Position numbers and translations under genes: made by a program
Part shown: in pieces, positions 52,348 to 60,947 of the stretch
Layout of the letters: each line of letters starts with the position of its first letter
Position numbering within the stretch: position 1 is the first letter of the stretch
From: Centipeda felix
GTDB lineage: Bacteria > Bacillota > Negativicutes > Selenomonadales > Selenomonadaceae
Direction of reading: 5' to 3'
NCBI RefSeq assembly: GCF_900186465.1
Contig: NZ_LT891956.1
Span: forward strand, 219,626-283,625
Length of the DNA: 64,000 nt
The notes under the pieces: model-generated
What the model saw: only the letters and a program-made list of their open reading frames with translations
Told to the model about the DNA's origin: nothing
Database searches by the model: none

Positions 52348-52989
52348 TCAGTTATCGTTATTCATCCATGGGGGGATATCCAGCGACTGCAGATCCTCTT
52401 GTGTGATGGGAGATTGCACCGTTCCGCTTGGCATATAGAATATCTGGTCTTTTTCTTTGATTTGGACGACATCGTCAACAATAAATTTGATCAAAGGGAA
52501 TATTTCTGACATATTGGGAGGGATAATAGGGCTCACCTCGTATTCTCTGGGCACACGACCATCAATTTTTAGATAGTATCTATGCCCATCCAGCCCAATA
52601 ATACGATCAACGAAAGATGATCCCCAATCTGCATTTATGACGGCGTTGATAAGTGACATATCGTGTTCTTTCAGTACCTTCTCGTTTACCGGAGTAAACT
52701 GCTTCACGTAGCGAATAAAACCGTTATCATGTTCTGCCATTGTGACAGCTTTGTTTATTTTCATTTTGGATAGAGCATCTCCCATTCTTGGGGAGTAGTA
52801 ATCCACTATTTTGTGAAAGTAGTCGATAGAGGTCAGCCCTACGTTCCAGTATATCCTGTAGTCATTATTGCCCATCTGATATACTTGGGCGCAAATTGCA
52901 GGGGGCCGCTGAGAACAGACGATTTTCAATTCAAGGAGTCGCTGTCCATTTTCCACACAGAAGGAAAAACAATCTTCATAATTACTCAT
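52348..52989 (-). CDS. unknown protein (213 aa)
   Basis: Not recognised. Start 52989 behind GGAAATATTTGCA (moderate site). No signal or membrane segment. Sequence features: CFSFCVENGQRLLELKIVCS, YRIYWNVGLTSIDYFHKIVD, NADWGSSFVDRIIGLDGHRY and a Pro-rich end (SPIIPPNMSEIFPL). The beta-rich look could suit an immunity-type or hypothetical phage-derived protein. AT-rich compared with the backbone and next to repeat fragments, so probably acquired. Confidence 0.6.
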   Translation of the reverse strand: MSNYEDCFSFCVENGQRLLELKIVCSQRPPAICAQVYQMGNNDYRIYWNVGLTSIDYFHKIVDYYSPRMGDALSKMKINKAVTMAEHDNGFIRYVKQFTPVNEKVLKEHDMSLINAVINADWGSSFVDRIIGLDGHRYYLKIDGRVPREYEVSPIIPPNMSEIFPLIKFIVDDVVQIKEKDQIFYMPSGTVQSPITQEDLQSLDIPPWMNNDN

Positions 52990-53046
52990 TGCAAATATTT
53001 CCTTGGTAGTCGCATCCGTCCATGCTAGGGGACGAATGTTGTTGCT

Positions 53047-53353
53047 CGGATGTGCGAATTATGTTATTCTGAGCATGTCAAAGAATGGATGAGCAAGGGT
53101 CAGCTCCACTTTCCCTACTCGTTTTTGCAGTGATGCATAATGGCTGTGCCGCCAACAATAGTGGAGCCTCTCGCGAGTTGTGCGGACGGCCGTTTTCTTT
53201 GATGCGCTCGTGCGCGTGATGGGAGGCATTCATTGTGGAGGCCTTGTATGTCTGCGTATGCGTGTCCTTGTCCCCGTCCTGAAATGAGGGGACAGGGCGC
53301 CCCATCACAAAACTGAATGTCGGCACCTACTGTTATGGTAGGTGCTTTTTTAC
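53047..53353 (+). ncRNA. candidate non-coding transcript with promoter and terminator
   Basis: A plus-strand promoter TTGCTC-17 bp-TATTCT (about 53042-53070) and a strong terminator GGCACCTAC-TGTTATG-GTAGGTGC-TTTTTT (53325-53351) bracket about 270 bp with no convincing ORF. Local hairpins are visible (CTTGTCCCCGTCCTGAAATG with AGGGGACAGGG; GAGCAAGGG with CCCTACTC). The neighbouring genes are both on the minus strand, so the terminator cannot belong to them. No known RNA family was recognised. Confidence 0.4.
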
Positions 53354-53403
53354 TGGTTCGTATTTGCTGTGTCGTATTTGCTGTGTCGTATATCGTGTTT
53401 ATC

Positions 53404-53796
53404 TCATGACGATCTTCCCTCTTGCCCCTTTGTGTGCGGCACGCTGCTCTCATCCGGCGGGATGCGTGCGCTGTCGTGTCCGTCCGGGCGGGCGCGGTCC
53501 TTTGGCAGCCAGAAGCCCCACACGTTGTTGGAGAATTCACCGGCGGCGAAGCGGTGAACGCTGCCGTCCACGGTGATTTCGTATACGTTCATGGTGTAGG
53601 GCTGCCCGTAGAGCGGATCATGGACACGGATACATTTGCGCGTGTCTGTCCATTCGTGGGCAAATACGTCCACGCCGAAGAGGAAGCATTCCTCGCCGAT
53701 GGCGGTGGCTGCGTACTCAAAGTCCGATGATTTCTCCACGCGGTACTTCTTGCCGATGGCGGTTGTTATGTACTCTTGATCTGCTGATTTTGTCAT
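53404..53796 (-). CDS. unknown small protein (130 aa)
   Basis: Not recognised. ATG 53796, with GAGGCGTGACACC upstream. The N-terminal half contains two similar units (QEYITTAIGKKYRVEKSSD and FEYAATAIGEECFLFGVDV). The middle is beta-rich (RKCIRVHDPLYGQPYTMNVY, EITVDGSVHRFAAGEFSNNV), followed by a charged disordered tail. Cytoplasmic by composition. Confidence 0.55.
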   Translation of the reverse strand: MTKSADQEYITTAIGKKYRVEKSSDFEYAATAIGEECFLFGVDVFAHEWTDTRKCIRVHDPLYGQPYTMNVYEITVDGSVHRFAAGEFSNNVWGFWLPKDRARPDGHDSARIPPDESSVPHTKGQEGRSS

Positions 53797-53817
53797 GGTG
53801 TCACGCCTCGTTCCTGC

Positions 53818-53852
53818 TGAAAATCCCCCGCAGAGTATCTGCGGGGGATCCG
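53818..53852 (-). terminator. terminator after lipoprotein paralogue 1
   Basis: ATCCCCCGCAGATACTCTGCGGGGGAT then TTTTC on the minus strand, 20 bases after the stop. Confidence 0.85.
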
Positions 53853-53871
53853 TGTTTAGGAATTGCTTTCC

Positions 53872-54780
53872 TTACTTTTTCTTTTCGTCGAGTTCCTTGA
53901 TGTCGACGAGGTTGCCCGCGGCGACAAGGTAGTTGAACTTCGCGATGACGTTGCTGAACTTCTCCGGGTCGGGGTTCCCGGCGGTGTACTCACGCACCTG
54001 AGCGATGAAGCTGTCGACCTTGCTCTTGTAGAAGGAGAGGGAGGCTGTGCCGGATGGGAGCTTTTCGAGGAGGGCGCTGATCTCACCGATCTTCGCCTCG
54101 GCGGCGTTCTTGTCGACCTGCCCGTCGCTGATCATCCTGAAGAGCTCTCGTGTCTTGCCGGTCAGCTCGAGGAAGGTCACTGCATTTACCCTGCCCTCCT
54201 TGCGCATCGTATCGATCTCGGCAAGGCGTATTTCTTCGAAGTGATCGGTGACGATGGCGCCGAATTTGTCGTAGGCAGCGCCGAATTTGTCATAAAGCGG
54301 AAAGAACTGTGCGACCATCTCGTCTGACTGCGCGTAGTTATCGGTCAAGTAGGTATTGGCGGAGTAGTAGGCCTCCATCTTTGCGGCGAGCGGCGCGAGA
54401 TCCTTCAGGATGGCGAGCAGGTCATCTGCCGCTGCATCGATGTCGGGGTAGACACCTGCGACTTTCGGGTCGGAGCGTGCCTTCTCGAGCCTGTCTTTCA
54501 GCTTTTCAAAATCTGGCAGGAAGATGTACTCCTTGCGCTCTCCCTTGCGGAGGCTGTCGAGGGAAGGGGTAATGATAACATCACAGGTGACCTGGCCACG
54601 GTTGTAGTGGTTTATCGCATCGATGTACGGATTGAGCGACTGTCCGTTGCTTGCTGTGGCCTGCTGTGATGCGGCGCTGTCGCTATTGCTGCCGCAGCCC
54701 GTAAGCAGTACGGCAGGGGCGGCGAGCAGACTGCACGCGGTGAGGATGGAGAGGGCACGCCGAATCGATGGATGGGTCAT
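53872..54780 (-). CDS. YiiG-like lipoprotein (DUF3829), paralogue 1
   Basis: 302 residues; ATG 54780 behind AAGGAGGATTTCC. Lipoprotein signal ending in lipobox LLTGC (SLLAAPAVLLTGCGSNS). The mature part is all-helical: LNPYIDAINHYNRGQ, VYPDIDAAADDLLAILKDLA, PLAAKMEAYYSANTYLTDNY, AQSDEMVAQFFPLYDKFGAA, and TFLELTGKTRELFRM. It fits the DUF3829/YiiG family of unknown function, anchored in the inner or outer membrane. Two paralogues lie upstream (56490, 57613); an IS element separates this copy from them. Confidence 0.83.
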   Translation of the reverse strand: MTHPSIRRALSILTACSLLAAPAVLLTGCGSNSDSAASQQATASNGQSLNPYIDAINHYNRGQVTCDVIITPSLDSLRKGERKEYIFLPDFEKLKDRLEKARSDPKVAGVYPDIDAAADDLLAILKDLAPLAAKMEAYYSANTYLTDNYAQSDEMVAQFFPLYDKFGAAYDKFGAIVTDHFEEIRLAEIDTMRKEGRVNAVTFLELTGKTRELFRMISDGQVDKNAAEAKIGEISALLEKLPSGTASLSFYKSKVDSFIAQVREYTAGNPDPEKFSNVIAKFNYLVAAGNLVDIKELDEKKK

Positions 54781-54923
54781 GGAAATCCTCCTTGCTGAAA
54801 GCATCTGAATATGAATATAAGATGAATATTGCAATGAGTATAACGCGGGTGAGAAATTCTGTCAAACTTTATGCGACGTGATGCACCTTGTTTTGCCGTG
54901 CATGGGAGATGTGGCGCAGCGCA

Positions 54924-54956
54924 AAAAAGTCCCTCCTGCGATGAAGCAGGAGGGTA
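54924..54956 (-). terminator. terminator probably of paralogue 2, displaced by the IS
   Basis: CCCTCCTGC-TTCAT-CGCAGGAGGG then ACTTTTTTGC on the minus strand. It lies just outside the IS150-like element and matches the style of the terminator after paralogue 3, so it probably belonged to the gene at 56490 before the insertion. Confidence 0.65.
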
Positions 54957-55012
54957 GTGACCCCAAAAAGTTAGACCTGAAAGCGTAGGAAAGCAAAATC
55001 CTGCGCTTTTTG

Positions 55013-55960
55013 CTATGCGGCGAGATGTTTGCGGCGATACTGTGCAGGACTGAGCCAGCCGAGAGATTCCTTAATGCCGGTACTCGTTGTAGTAGACGAT
55101 ATATTCCTCAATCGCCGTTTTGAGCTCCTCGTAGCTATGGTAGACACACACGCCCATAGTAAATCTCTTGCTTTAAGAGTCCAAAGAAGTTCTCCATCAC
55201 ACTGTTGTCCAGACAGTTCCCTTTGCGCGACATACTCTGAAAGATTCGCTCCTCCTTCAGCCGCTTTGTGTACGACTTCATCTGATACGCCCATCCCTGA
55301 TCCGAGTGAAATGTACGCCGATAGGGACAGTCCGCTGTCACACGAATCGCTTCCTCGAGTGCGCTCTGAATCCCCGCGGCAGATGGTGTCTTCCGATATG
55401 GAAGCTGACAATCTCGCTGTTAAACAGATCCATATATGGATCGAGATACAGCTTGTGTACGACGGGCTTACCATTATCCTGCCCCCAGTATTTGAATTCA
55501 CTCGTATCCGTTGTTATCTTCTGGTGCGGGATAGAGGTTTTGAATCTGCGGCTGAGGAGATTGTCTGCAGCCTTGCCGACAGCTCCCCTATAGGAGCTGT
55601 ACTTGCGCGTTCTGTGCGTAAAGGAATGCACTTGCAGTCCAAGCTTCTGCACAATCCGCTGCACCGCCTTGCGATTGATCTTGTGCCCAAGATTTCGTAG
55701 CTGTGCCCATAGGCGGCGATAGCCATAATCTTTGTGTTCTTTACGAATGGCAAGGATAAGCTGTTCCCGCTCATCCGGCACTTCCGGTTGAGCAAATTTC
55801 TTTTGCCAGTACATATAGGTCGCTTTCGGAAAACCTGTGACGGCAAGGATATCTTTCAGCTGAAATTCTCCTCGGAGGCTGTGGACGATCCTTGCCTTTT
55901 GCTCTGCATCTTTTCCTGCAGACGCAGCCTCCTGAGTCCTTTTAAATAGGCGACCTCGAT
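55013..55960 (-). pseudogene. IS150-like transposase OrfB, multiple frameshifts
   Basis: Fragments in different frames: IVHSLRGEFQLKDILAVTGF and EHKDYGYRRLWAQLRNLG with ITTDTSEFKYWG (first D) down to about 55400; then RTFHSDQGWAYQMKSY (second D) and NCLDNSVMENFFGLLKQE (catalytic E) from 55341 to 55135; then SYEELKTAIEEYIVYYNEYR and KESLGWLSPAQYRRKHLAA in two further frames. At least three shifts, so no active integrase is made. Confidence 0.8.
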
Positions 55961-56416
55961 GCGCAGTCTCTGATTTTCGTCCTGCAGGGCCTTCAGCTGC
56001 TGCGTGGTCTCGTCTTGTGGAAGGTCTTGGGGACGCTCTTTCATCTTTCTTGGCATGGTGGGTGCTCTTCCTTTCGGTTTTGGTTTCAGGGCATCCACAC
56101 CGCCAAGGCGATATTCCTTCGTCCAGCGGGCGAGCAGGGGCGGATTGTTCAGGCCAAGCGCGATGGCTACATCCTGATAGGATGCCTCTGTTGACAGATA
56201 ACATTCTACCGCAGAACGCTTAAATTCGAAAGAGTAGGTTTGCTGTGCACGGGAGCATTTCAGGCCATCTTCTCCAAAAGCTCGATATGCTTTCACCCAA
56301 TGTTTGATTTGAGATTTCGTAATCTCGTGCCGTTTGGATAAGGCTCTGTATCCTCCTTGTCCTGCAAGGTATTCCCTTACAATCTTCAGTTTATATTCTG
56401 TACTGTATTTTGCCAT
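55856..56416 (-). CDS. IS150-like OrfA (helix-turn-helix protein)
   Basis: 186 residues, intact. Two HTH units: YRALSKRHEITKSQIKHWVK and YQDVAIALGLNNPPLLARWT, then a leucine-zipper-like helix (LKALQDENQRLRIEVAYLKG). It ends after a slippery TTTAAAAGGA where -1 frameshifting would normally produce OrfAB. With orfB broken, it may only repress or bind ends. Confidence 0.82.
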   Translation of the reverse strand: MAKYSTEYKLKIVREYLAGQGGYRALSKRHEITKSQIKHWVKAYRAFGEDGLKCSRAQQTYSFEFKRSAVECYLSTEASYQDVAIALGLNNPPLLARWTKEYRLGGVDALKPKPKGRAPTMPRKMKERPQDLPQDETTQQLKALQDENQRLRIEVAYLKGLRRLRLQEKMQSKRQGSSTASEENFS

Positions 56417-56489
56417 TACAATACCCCCAAAAGTTAGATTCCTTAAGTCTAACTTTTGGGGGGCAGGTCAGAGGAAGGGGGGATCGGTG

Positions 56490-57407
56490 CTATTTTTTCG
56501 CGTCGAGCGCATTCACATCGACGTTGCTGCTGGTGGAGGAGAGTCTGTTAAACTCCTCGATGACGTTGTTGAACTTCTTCGGGTCGGGGCTTCCGGAGGT
56601 ATACTCGCGCACCTGACCGATGAAGCTGTTGACCTGGCTCTTGTAGGAGGAGAGGAAGCCCGTGCCGGAGGGGAGTTTTTCGAGGAGGGCACTGATCTCG
56701 CCGATCTTCGCCTCGGCGGCGTTCTTGTCGACCTGCTCGCCGTCGAGCATCTCGACGAGTTCTCGTGTCTTGCCGTTCAGCTCGAGGAAGGAGGCGGCGT
56801 TCTCCTTGCCCTCGCTGCGCAGCGCATCGATCTGGGCGAGGCGGAGTTCCTTGTAGCGGTCGGTGACGACGGCGTCGAATTTGTCGTAGGCAGCGTCGAA
56901 TTTGTCATAGAGAGGGAAGAACTGCGCGACCATCTCGTCCGACTGCGCATAGTTGTCGGTCATATAGGTCTTGGCGGAGTAGTAACTCTCCATCTTCGCG
57001 GTGAGCGGGGCGAGATCCTTCAGGACGGCGAGCAGATCATCCGCTGCCGCATCGATGTCGGGGTAGACACCTGCGGCCTTCGGGTCGGAACGTGCCGCCT
57101 CAAGGGCACTTTTCAGATTTTCAAAATGCGGCAGAGAGATATGCTCCTTGTGCTCTCCCTTGCGGAGGCTGTCGAGGGACGGGGCGATGGAAAAGTTAAA
57201 GGTGACGATGTTGTGGTTGTAGTCGTTCGTTGCCTCGAGGTAGGGGTTGAGTGCCGTCTCGCGCGACTGTGCATTGCTTGCTGTGGTCTGCTGTGATGCG
57301 GCGTTGTCGTTGCTGCTGCCGCAGCCCGTGAACAGTACGGCAGGGGCGGCGAGCAGGCTGCACGCTGTGAGGATGGAGAGGGTACGTCGGATCGTGGAAC
57401 AGATCAT
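56490..57407 (-). CDS. YiiG-like lipoprotein (DUF3829), paralogue 2
   Basis: 305 residues, ATG 57407 behind AAGGAGGCTCCTC. Lipobox LFTGC (AAPAVLFTGCGSSNDN). Very close to paralogue 1 over most of the length (GVYPDIDAAADDLLAVLKDL, YAQSDEMVAQFFPLYDKFDA, IGEISALLEKLPSGTGFLSS), indicating recent duplication. Predicted helical, envelope-anchored, function unknown. The IS element begins 25 bp after its stop. Confidence 0.83.
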   Translation of the reverse strand: MICSTIRRTLSILTACSLLAAPAVLFTGCGSSNDNAASQQTTASNAQSRETALNPYLEATNDYNHNIVTFNFSIAPSLDSLRKGEHKEHISLPHFENLKSALEAARSDPKAAGVYPDIDAAADDLLAVLKDLAPLTAKMESYYSAKTYMTDNYAQSDEMVAQFFPLYDKFDAAYDKFDAVVTDRYKELRLAQIDALRSEGKENAASFLELNGKTRELVEMLDGEQVDKNAAEAKIGEISALLEKLPSGTGFLSSYKSQVNSFIGQVREYTSGSPDPKKFNNVIEEFNRLSSTSSNVDVNALDAKK

Positions 57408-57563
57408 GAGGAGCCTCCTTCTTGAAAATATCTGAATATAAGATAAATAATCACAACAAGTATAACCCAGGTGATAATTTCTGTCAAACATTATGTGCCT
57501 TTCATCCGTGGATCTTCGTTGTGTGTCATGGGGGAATCGTGTACGGGATTATGTTGATCGGCA

Positions 57564-57598
57564 CGCAAAAACCTCCTGCCGTGAAGTGGGAGGGGGAG
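57564..57598 (-). terminator. terminator after lipoprotein paralogue 3
   Basis: CCCTCCCACTTCACGGCAGGAGG followed by TTTTTGCG on the minus strand. Confidence 0.7.
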
Positions 57599-57612
57599 AT
57601 TTATGTTGTGCG

Positions 57613-58539
57613 CTATTTCTTTTTCGCGTCGAGCGCATTCACATCGACGTTGTTGCCCGTGGCGGCGAGGCGGTTGAACTCCTCGACGACGTTGTCGAGT
57701 TTGTTCGGGTCGGGAGGTCCCGCATTATACGCGCGGACGGCCGTGACGAGGCTGTTGATGCCGTTCTTGTAGCTCACGAGGTAGCCGGTGCCGGCGGGGA
57801 GTTTCTCGATGAGGGTGTTGATCTCGCGGATTTTCGCCTCGGTGGCTTCCGGATCGTGTCCACCGCTGCGCAGCATACGGACGAGCTCGCGTGCCTTCGT
57901 GCGCAGCTCGAGGAAGGTGGCGGCGTTCTCTCTGCCGTCGCTATGCATCGCGTCGATCTGAGTGAGCCGCATCTCTTTGTAGTGGTCGGTGACGATGGCA
58001 TCCAGTCGGTCGTAGGCTGAGATGAACCGGTCATAGAGTGGGAGAAACTGTGCCGTCATTTCGTTCGCCTGCGCGTAGCCGTCCGTCGTGTACGCCCCGG
58101 CGGCGTAGTAGTTCTCCATTTGGTCGGCGAGCGGGGCGAGCTCCTCCAGCGTGCTGCGCAGTTCCTCTGTCGCCGCATCGACGTCGGGATAGACGCCCGT
58201 GCCGCCGGGCGCAGCGTGCGCCGCGTCGAGCTCACGGCGGAGTTTTGAGAGCGGCGGGAGCGTGATCCTCGTCAGGTGCTTCCCCTGCCGCAGGTCGCTG
58301 ACGGTGGTGGAGACGGCGAGGCTCAGGGGGAGCATCGTGCTGTTGTAGGCGGTCGTTGCCTCCATATACGGGCCGAGTGACGCTCTGCGCTCCTCCATGC
58401 TGCGCGCGGGCATTTGCTGCGTCGGGACGGGGGATTCCGCGCTGCGTCCGCCGCAGCCCGTGAGCAGTACGGCCGGCGCGGTGAGCACGATGCAGAGGGT
58501 GAGGGCAGCGCATACGCGCCGCAAAAATGGGTGCAGCAT
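57613..58539 (-). CDS. YiiG-like lipoprotein (DUF3829), paralogue 3
   Basis: 308 residues, ATG 58539 behind AGGAGGATTCCC. Lipobox LLTGC (LTAPAVLLTGCGGRSAES). More diverged from the other two (ATTAYNSTMLPLSLAVSTTV, VYPDVDAATEELRSTLEELA, TAQFLPLYDRFISAYDRLDA) but with the same helical order and the same ending (VDVNALDAKKK). It has its own gap and terminator, so the three may be separate units. Confidence 0.82.
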   Translation of the reverse strand: MLHPFLRRVCAALTLCIVLTAPAVLLTGCGGRSAESPVPTQQMPARSMEERRASLGPYMEATTAYNSTMLPLSLAVSTTVSDLRQGKHLTRITLPPLSKLRRELDAAHAAPGGTGVYPDVDAATEELRSTLEELAPLADQMENYYAAGAYTTDGYAQANEMTAQFLPLYDRFISAYDRLDAIVTDHYKEMRLTQIDAMHSDGRENAATFLELRTKARELVRMLRSGGHDPEATEAKIREINTLIEKLPAGTGYLVSYKNGINSLVTAVRAYNAGPPDPNKLDNVVEEFNRLAATGNNVDVNALDAKKK

Positions 58540-58623
58540 GGGAATCCTCCTTTACATAAAACCTTCATTATAAAAAGTATATGATAGATGAAAGTCTCTG
58601 TCAAGAAAGATTACGGTGCACTG

Positions 58624-59643
58624 TTACTCTGTTGTACGTTCCTGCTGCATTGCGCCGCGGATGACCTCGGTGATGACGCGCGTCCAGTCGATGCCGCCCC
58701 GCGCGCCGCCGTCACCGCGCTCGGCGTGGCGTGCCTCCTGCTCCGCCTTGTGCTCGGCACGGCGCAGTTTCATCCAGAGCTCGTCGTCTGTCTTGTCGGA
58801 GGCGTCCCACGCCGTGCGCAGTTCGTCTGCCGCATCGTCGTAGCGGCCCATGTCAAAGTAGATCTGCCCGCGGTAGCGGTGCAGCTGCCAGATGGGATAG
58901 GGCGTGTTCGTGTGCGGTGTGCGGTCGGCCGCGTCGAAGTCATTGAGTGCGAGACGGTCGCTGCGGAGCTCGTAGTAGGCGCGCCCGCGCAGGTAGAACG
59001 CATACGCACGCGCATTCCCTGTGACGGCGGGATCCTCGATGAGGAGGGAGAGGTCGGCGATGGCGTGCTGCTCGTCACCGCGCTGGATCATGGATGCCGC
59101 GTCGTCAAAGATGCGGCCAAGCTTGTAGCTCTCCTCGAGCTGTGCGCCGATCTCCGCCTTTTCTGTGCCGCGTGCCTGCTCGTAGCGTGCGAGGAGCTCG
59201 TCGTTCTGCCGCTTCAGCTCGTCGCGTTCCTTCTGGAGGCGTGCCAGCTCCGCCTTGTTCTGGGCGAGGGCGGCGAGATCGACCTTGGACGTGTCGACCT
59301 CGCAGACGAGATGCACGCGGTAACGCCATACGTCGCCGATCAGTTCGGGGGTTACGTCCTCGTGCAGGACGCGCAGCACCGTACCCGCGACCATGCGCAC
59401 CTCGTCCTTGGTGAGGGTGAGGTTCTGCGTCTCCGTGTAGCTCTCAACGTAGACGCCGGCCTGCTCCGTCGCGGAGCGCATCGCCTCCTGCCGTGCGGCG
59501 TCGCGGGCGATCTTTGGCGAGTCGTTGTCACCGACGGTGTAGACGCCCTCCGCCTCGATGGTCTGCGGGGCGGCGAGTGCCGTACTCGCTACGGTGAGGA
59601 GACACAGCGCGCAGCAGAGGGCGCGCAGAATATGTCCGATCAT
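58624..59643 (-). CDS. exported protein with FlgT/LPP20-like and TPR-like domains
   Basis: 339 residues; the ATG at 59643 (MIGHILRALCC) with AAGGAG nine bases upstream is preferred over an upstream start. Signal peptide to about residue 25 (CALCLLTVASTALAAP). Residues 25-115 resemble the LPP20/FlgT N-terminal domain (AEGVYTVGDNDSPKIARDAA, RQEAMRSATEQAGVYVESYT, WRYRVHLVCEVDTSKVD). A coiled coil follows (LARLQKERDELKRQNDELLA), then TPR-like helices (AYAFYLRGRAYYELRSDRLA, YRGQIYFDMGRYDDAADELR). Probably periplasmic; exact role unknown. Confidence 0.75.
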   Translation of the reverse strand: MIGHILRALCCALCLLTVASTALAAPQTIEAEGVYTVGDNDSPKIARDAARQEAMRSATEQAGVYVESYTETQNLTLTKDEVRMVAGTVLRVLHEDVTPELIGDVWRYRVHLVCEVDTSKVDLAALAQNKAELARLQKERDELKRQNDELLARYEQARGTEKAEIGAQLEESYKLGRIFDDAASMIQRGDEQHAIADLSLLIEDPAVTGNARAYAFYLRGRAYYELRSDRLALNDFDAADRTPHTNTPYPIWQLHRYRGQIYFDMGRYDDAADELRTAWDASDKTDDELWMKLRRAEHKAEQEARHAERGDGGARGGIDWTRVITEVIRGAMQQERTTE

Positions 59644-59841
59644 GCAGTTCACTCCTTGATGGGCATGAGATGCCCCGAGATGCTGTCCATAAACTACCTC
59701 GTATTGTTCCAAATAATCCTTAAAGTGAAGTGAAACGGGGATTAGCCGCAGATGATTCCCACTGTGAAAAAAATATTTGCTGCGGGGTTGACAGGAGCGC
59801 GCGGCTCGGGTATAATTCCACTATCGCCTGTGAGGCGGTAT

Positions 59842-59917
59842 GCTGATTTAGCTCAGTTGGTAGAGCAGCTCATTCGTAATGAGCAGGTCGTAGGTTCAAG
59901 TCCTATAATCAGCTCCA
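59842..59917 (+). tRNA. tRNA-Thr (anticodon CGT)
   Basis: 76 nt with encoded CCA. Acceptor GCTGATT/AATCAGC, D-loop AGCTCAGTTGGTAGAGC, anticodon stem CTCAT-TCGTAAT-GAG around CGT, T-arm TAGGTTCAAGTCCTA. All arms pair. A promoter-like TTGACA (59789) with TATAAT (59811) precedes it. Confidence 0.95.
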
Positions 59918-59925
59918 TTTGAAAC

Positions 59926-59962
59926 GCAGAGGCTTCCGAGAGATCGGAAGCTTTTTTTCTTG
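59926..59962 (+). terminator. terminator after the tRNA
   Basis: GAGGCTTCCGA-GAGA-TCGGAAGCTTTTTTTCT. Confidence 0.9.
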
Positions 59963-60064
59963 CCTGTGAGAAGTTCACATATTTTGTCATAATAGAAGAA
60001 GGGATGAAAGGGGCAGAGGGAGAAGTAGGAAAGCACAGATTGCGTACGTAAAGGAGGAGTGATG

Positions 60065-60940
60065 ATGCAGGGGCGTGTCTATTTCTATGCCGTCAGCGCA
60101 GTCCTCATGTGGTCGACGACAGCGGCACTGGTGAAGAGCCTCCTCACGGCGATCCCAACGTATGAGGCACTCTTTGTGAGCAGTCTCGCGGGCTGTCTCT
60201 TTCTCATCGTCATGCAGCTCGTGCGTGACGGCGGACGCGTGTTCCGCGCCTACGATGTGCGCGGTTATGCGGCGATGGCGGGGCTGGGCTTTCTCGGGAT
60301 CTTCCTCTACTCGGGGCTCTACTACTACGGGCTTTCGCAGCTCACCTCGCAGGAGGCGTGCATCCTCAACTTCCTCTGGCCGATGATGATCGTCCTCTTT
60401 GCGGCGTTCCTTCTCGGGGAACGGATCACCGTCCGCACGGCCGCCGCCCTCCTTCTCTCGTTCTCGGGGGTCGTGGTGCTCACGCTCGGCGGGGAGGGCA
60501 GCGCCGAGGGAAATGGAATGCTCGGCGCCGCCGCCTGCATACTTGGGGCACTTTGTTACGGCCTTTTCTGCGTGCTGAACAAGCGGCGGAACATCGATCA
60601 GATCGTGATGATGGTGATGGCGTGGGGCGTGACGGCGCTGTGCTCGCTGCCCGTGACGCTCATCATGGAGGAGTGGGTCACGCTCTCGTGGATGCAGTGG
60701 GGCGGGATTCTCTGGCTCGGGATCTTCATCGATGCCGTGGGCTATCTCTGGTGGGCGATGGCGCTCCAGCAGGCGACGAACTCCGCCGCCGTCGCGAATC
60801 TCGCCTACGCCGTGCCGCTGCTCTCGCTCATCGTCTCCGCCGTTACCCTCGGCGAGCGCATGACAGGGGCGGCACTCCTCGCGTTCGTGCTCATCATGGG
60901 CGGGATATTGCTCCAGAATGTGCGGCGGGGGCGTGGGTAG
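60065..60940 (+). CDS. EamA-family (DMT) transporter
   Basis: 291 residues; ATG 60065 with AAAGGAGG at good spacing (60062 and GTG 60059 also possible). Ten membrane helices in two EamA repeats (AVLMWSTTAALVKSLLTAIP; ILGALCYGLFCVLNKRRNID; and the end VSAVTLGERMTGAALLAFVL with IMGGILLQNVRR). Such proteins export metabolites or amino acids; the substrate is not shown. Its 3' end is partly duplicated at 61766-61879. Confidence 0.87.
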   Translation: MQGRVYFYAVSAVLMWSTTAALVKSLLTAIPTYEALFVSSLAGCLFLIVMQLVRDGGRVFRAYDVRGYAAMAGLGFLGIFLYSGLYYYGLSQLTSQEACILNFLWPMMIVLFAAFLLGERITVRTAAALLLSFSGVVVLTLGGEGSAEGNGMLGAAACILGALCYGLFCVLNKRRNIDQIVMMVMAWGVTALCSLPVTLIMEEWVTLSWMQWGGILWLGIFIDAVGYLWWAMALQQATNSAAVANLAYAVPLLSLIVSAVTLGERMTGAALLAFVLIMGGILLQNVRRGRG

Positions 60941-60947
60941 ACGAGGA

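Larger units (their letters stand above)
54958..56465 (-). mobile_element. IS150-like (IS3-family) insertion sequence, degraded
   Basis: About 1508 bp bounded by inverted repeats: left TGACCCCAAAAAGTTAGAC (54958), right (complement) TGCCCCCCAAAAGTTAGAC (56465). It begins with TG and ends with CA as in IS3. The right end also has an internal inverted copy (CCCCCAAAAGTTAGAT at 56424), making a hairpin. No clear target duplication. It carries orfA and a broken orfB. Confidence 0.8.
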
